Shown here one piece after another: positions 59,280 through 64,000 of a stretch of DNA of 64,000 bases; the stretch's first letter is position 1; each line of letters starts with the position of its first letter. Under the pieces are notes generated by a model that made no database searches, was not told the DNA's origin, and saw only the letters and a program-made list of their open reading frames with translations. The translations under genes and the position numbers were made by a program. The stretch covers positions 1 to 64,000 of the forward strand of contig JAODTK010003588.1 in assembly GCA_026419785.1 (NCBI GenBank), in the 5' to 3' direction. The DNA is from Sclerodactyla briareus (Eukaryota; Echinodermata; Holothuroidea; Dendrochirotida; Sclerodactylidae).

Positions 59280-60560
59280 CCTCCAATTTAGGCACAAGTG
59301 CTGATGTTCAGTCATAATGATGGCTAACAGCCGTACCTTCGGGTGTTGAGGAATTGTTGGTCCCAGGTAACCAATTGGGCCCGAAGGGCCCATTTTATGA
59401 AATTTCACACAATAGTACTTGAAATGCATCTCCTTCACAAGATTCAATCAATGTTCTTCAAAGTTACATGTAATGGTCCTTTGGTAGAGGGACATAGGGT
59501 GTTCAGAATTTGGTTCAGGCCCCAGTTTGGGCCCCAGAGTCCCTTATCATGACATAGTGCAAAATCTTGTATCTCTTACAAATTTTGTTGCACAGTGTTG
59601 ATGTCCGGTCATAATAGTGGTCTTATAGCTTAACCTCCAGGGTGCCCATGGATGTAGGTTCCAAAAAAGGCCCCACAAAAGTTGTCGGGCCTCTGGGGCC
59701 GTCATGTGGAATTAAAAACGCCAAATGCTCTCCTCTTACGAATTCAGTGCAAAGTGGCCTTGGCATTCAGTCTATTGATTTTCTAACAGCATACTTTGGG
59801 GTGGTTCAGGAATTTTTTGGTCTAAGGTTCCCCACATGGCACGTGAGCCCATTTTATGAAATTTCCAGCACAATGTACTTGAAATGCATCTCCTCGCATA
59901 AAATAAATTGATGTTCTTCAAGTTACAGTAACGGTCCTTGGGTAGAGGTCCATTGAGGGTGTTCAGGAATTTTGGGCTCCAAGCCCAGTTTTGGGCCATA
60001 GGGCCCATCATATGAAATACTGCAAATCTTGTATTTCTCCTAGACTTGGTGGTCCTAATGGTGTGTCATAATGGTGGTCCAACTGCATAACCTCATGGTG
60101 CTCAGGAATTTAGGTCCCAAGGCCAGTGGAGGCCCTAGGGCCCATCATGTATCATCACCCCGAACTGGTTCTCCTCATTACAAATTTTGTTGCCAGTGCT
60201 GACATTCGATCATAAGGTTGTCTAACAGCCGTACCTTTGGGTGTTCAGATTTTTAATCCAAGGTCTAACTTGTGCATGTGGGCCCCATTTATGAATTCAC
60301 ACAATGGTACTACTTGAAATGCCCGCCATCTTTCTCCCACAAGCTTCAATTGATTTTTCTTTCAATTTACGCATGTACCGGTCCTTGTGATATGGCCTTG
60401 CAGTCCTTGGGAATTTTGAAGCCCCAGGGCCCAATATATGAAATACTGCAAATCTTGTATCTCCACAAATCCTGGTTGCACGTGCTGACTGTTCAGTCAT
60501 AATAGTGGTGTAATAGCTGTACCTTTAGGTGGTCAGAGCTATCGGACTCAAGGCCCATTA
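59280..60560. repeat. About 450-bp tandem repeat, about 3 copies
   Basis: Each copy contains GTACTTGAAATGC (59413, about 59876 and 60310), TTGATGTTCTTCAA..TTAC, GGTCCTT, GGTGTTCAGGAATTT, GGGCCCATCATATGAAATA, CTGCAAATCTTGTAT and CAGTCATAATGGTGGTCTAA. The half-units resemble each other, suggesting a dimer of a ~225-bp ancestor. Divergence is high. Confidence 0.85.
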
Positions 60561-61540
60561 TCACTGTTGAGTCCCTGCATCCCATGTGGAATATTTATCG
60601 ACTGCGTCGGCCCATGCATGTCAAATAGTCGAAAGGTCACAATAGGCCATTGTTTTGCAACGGCCAACTTGGCCTCATGATCTTGAAATTTGTCACATAA
60701 TTGTACAATTGGCTTGGTGCATTTGTTTGAGTTACAGCACCATTGGTGCTCTAGTTTTCTTTCATAGGAATAAATATACTTAAAAATTACTGTTGAAAGA
60801 TAACTTTTCCATTTTTTTTTAACGGATGTCAAAGAATGCGCACCACGGACCAGTTGAGTTACTACAAATTACTAGAAATCCACGTACACACTCAAGACTA
60901 TTGATGAAGCTATTGACATGTATAACTTTCATCATGATCCCTACAGTCTCAATAGAGTTATTATAAGATATCCATACGGTCTATTACTATTCGAAGGTGA
61001 TGTCGGCATATTGAAAAAAAAAAAAAAAACCTTAGTTTTTCGTGGGTTTTGACTTGCTCTTTTCTATCTTGCCACGGCCACATATATATACGAGGAATAC
61101 TTCCATCTAGGGGAAGGCTTATTTTGTTCGACAATTCGCTCCAGTTTCATTGCAGCCAGATAACAACTGCGACAAAATTTCGCTCAAGAAAGTTTTGCAT
61201 TTGCCCCAATTTTGCCTTCACACTTTTGTCTGAATGTTAACAACTTTCCTACAGCATTTTCAGGAGCCAAATCCGCCTTCCCCCACCTACGATGGACAAG
61301 TCAAGCCTGCCTCAGAGTAAGAGTGGGCAATTATCGAACAGTGAAGCCAATTGATCGATCGTGTCTGTCCATGATCACCCGATCACGTTTTCCAGAAGCT
61401 TAGAACCCGATCTGGCTTCCTGGACTGTAGTGAATATTATATCAACCTTTGGTTCCTAAGACCATCAAGATTATTTTCGTTCTTTTTTTTTACCGAATGC
61501 AAGGGGAAATTTTGCAGTCACTGGTGTTTGCATGCGTGTG

Positions 61541-61545
61541 AGTCA

Positions 61546-61578
<33 letters not shown>
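61541..61578. repeat. (GT)n with GCGC end
   Basis: A GT dinucleotide run of about 14-15 units passes into GCGCGGGCGCGCG, an alternating purine-pyrimidine tract able in principle to adopt Z-DNA. Confidence 0.9.
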
Positions 61579-61581
<3 letters not shown>

Positions 61582-62604
61582 GGCGCGCGTTTACCGTAAG
61601 CAATATGAGGCAATAAGACTGTTTTACTGGTTTACTGGTTTAAAACTATAGGCTACACCTAGCTCCTAGTAGAATAACGTACCGTAATTCCTCTGTCGTG
61701 GGAGCAGTCTTTTCTCTATCTACACGCAACACACTGCATTATACTAGATTACAGAACATAAAATTCCTATCAGCAAAAAAAAGCGACCGACCCAAACAAG
61801 AGAACAACTATTTAAAGTTGTGATTGAACCAGTGATCCGAATGCTACAACTACCAAAAAATTACATAGCCATTCACAATGACTAATAAGTAAGAAAAACA
61901 AATCTGGGTGTATTGAATAAGTATAACCCCGCCTAAACTCTAAATGCACTGTTTTGCGTACCATACAAAAGTTTTGGAACAATTGATTGATCGTAGCTGA
62001 CTATGTTCTATAACTTCTAACATCGTGGGTTGGAGATACAATTTTTATTTCTTGGTGGCGGGAACTGTGAAGAAGGGAATCAAGCCGTATTTGATTCATA
62101 ATCCGACAGGCTAGATTCGCCTAATTGGTCACAGTCAACCCTCATGCTCTTCCGTTTTTCACATGGAGCTATTACTAACTCGTCTACTCCAACAGAAGTT
62201 AGGAGCGATTTGGGCTGGAGCTGACCACTCACTGCATGAACCATTTCAAGGCAGTGATCCCTCGGAGCGGGGATGAGGTTCCGACAGCCAAAACATCCGT
62301 CACCCCTCCCGTCATTCGTCCCACAGTGCCTCAGTATATGATCAGATTTTTTTTGTTTTTTTTTTATATCCTAGCGTTCTTGCCCTTTGGTGCAACCTTT
62401 AATCATTTTAACACATCCGCAGCCTATCCTTTGTTACGCTTCACGGTTTCATCGTTTTGACTGGTTAGTCGTTTCTATCGTGCTGTATTTTGATGTTAAT
62501 CCTTTTATTCTGTATTACAGTATTAGGATCATTTAATTACCATGTGCGGGTGTAATGAAGTTAATCTCATCTTATATTATCAGACCGCAACTACGGAATC
62601 ATAG

Positions 62605-62991
<387 letters not shown>

Positions 62992-63254
62992 TAGCAGTAG
63001 GTTTCCTGAAACATCGTTTATATAGAGCTGGGACGTCACACTCGAGTGCGCGTCTGCTGAGGAGCCAGTGGGAGCGCGCACTGGGCCCCACGTGGTCGCC
63101 TGAAGGTTAGAGGGCGCCTTCCAAAGGCGATCCGACCTATTTTTCCAAGTAAGCGTTTTAAGTAAGTGGTTATGAATGTGCGTGTACGTATGCCTTGTAG
63201 GGGGCGTGTGTATGTAAGATGGCTGATTTGGAGTGCGTGCACTCATGAGTGGTG

Positions 63255-63277
63255 ATGTATGTATGTATGTATGTATG

Positions 63278-63306
<29 letters not shown>
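63255..63306. repeat. (ATGT)n microsatellite
   Basis: About 12 perfect ATGT (TGTA) units in tandem. Confidence 0.98.
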
Positions 63307-63308
<2 letters not shown>

Positions 63309-63409
63309 CGGTACCTGTGGGCACGATGTCTAGAGAATGCAAGCATCCATCATTTTCAAATCAGACCTGGATGTTAAAGCGCATCTTTGCCCGACTGGTT
63401 TCACGTTAT

Positions 63410-63960
63410 TAGATTATGGTTTGTGGATCAGGTCAAGATTACTAAATGTCAATAGAGGTCAAAGACTGAAAAGTTTGTGAGCTCGATAACTGCGCCACGA
63501 AATGATGTAGGGAGCTAATACTTGGCATAAGGAAATTGCCATTTGGAGTGTATGTTTCCTATCGTACTGGGGTCGGATCCAAGGTCACCGAAGGTCAATA
63601 GAGGTACATTTAGAAAGGTTGTGAGAATGATACCTGTGTAGCCCCCCCCCCCCCCCCCAGAAAGTAGAAGGCTCGTACTTGGCATGTAGGTTTGTTGTGT
63701 GCAGATGGTCCCCGTTGTTTTAGGTGAGAGTTCCAAGGTCATCTCAGAATTTAGATGAAAAGAAGGCCCTAACCCTTGTACATACAATACCTGCCCTGTG
63801 CAACGAAAATTTACGGAGGGCTCATAATTGGCAGGTTTTCATGTAGAGTATATCATCCTAATTGCCCCGTGGCCGCTTCAGAGTCGCCTATAAGGTCAAT
63901 CAACATCAATCGAGTTTGAAAAGCACGTGAACCTTATAGAGTGTATTGTTCCTAGGGTCA
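63410..63960. repeat. About 150-bp tandem array, 3-4 copies
   Basis: Units contain CTCGTACTTGGCATGTAGGTT (variants at 63510, 63671 and 63815), GGTCAA.AGAGGTCAAAG-like and CCAAGGTCAC.GAAGGTCA words. This is the reverse-complement style of the 39.5 kb array. A C17 run (63642-63658) interrupts the second copy. Confidence 0.8.
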
Positions 63961-64000
63961 TGTCACAGGTCACGGAGTGACAGTTAAGAACACATCTTTT

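Overview
The window looks like nuclear DNA of a marine invertebrate deuterostome, most likely an echinoderm. Genes are split by long introns, exons are short, and the rest is packed with diverged tandem repeats, TIR elements and LINE pieces. The palindrome TAGGCCTA recurs throughout, which I associate with sea-urchin-like genomes; this is a judgement from pattern, not a database result. No bacterial operon, CRISPR array or rRNA operon is visible.

Left part (about 1.2-29.4 kb, minus strand): one gene fills this block. It is a clear member of the FHIP1 (FAM160A) family, the subunit of the FTS-Hook-FHIP complex that links early endosomes to dynein. I traced it from a probable start codon at 29397 to a stop at 1199, through ten candidate exons with usable splice sites at nearly all junctions. 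The internal exons at 21.1, 8.0 and 7.2 kb are intact. The first exon, the 23.7 kb exon and the last exons read only if single missing bases are allowed, so the protein is invisible as one long ORF. Its introns carry a 58-bp satellite, a 60-bp palindrome-bearing satellite, a LINE 3' end, several TIR elements and ~150-bp tandem arrays.

Middle part (29.4-52.6 kb): mostly repeats. A possible small plus-strand gene starts at 37494. A CpG-rich island at 41.25-41.75 kb has coding-like frames. An L2/CR1-type LINE fragment lies at 42.2-43.2 kb. A TTAA-flanked DNA transposon occupies 43922-45271. A dispersed repeat occurs as two copies at 45.8 and 47.8 kb.

Right part (52.6-64 kb, plus strand): the first two coding exons of a secreted GH13 alpha-amylase (52658-52799 and 62641-62864) flank an intron of about 9.8 kb full of repeats, including a ~450-bp tandem array and a TCTA microsatellite. 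The rest of the amylase gene must lie beyond the right edge.

Two unrelated conserved genes both show one-base losses, and homopolymers of doubtful length sit inside exons. Residual long-read assembly error is therefore a simpler explanation than two pseudogenes. FHIP1 (endosome transport) and amylase (digestion) share no evident pathway; they are just neighbours.
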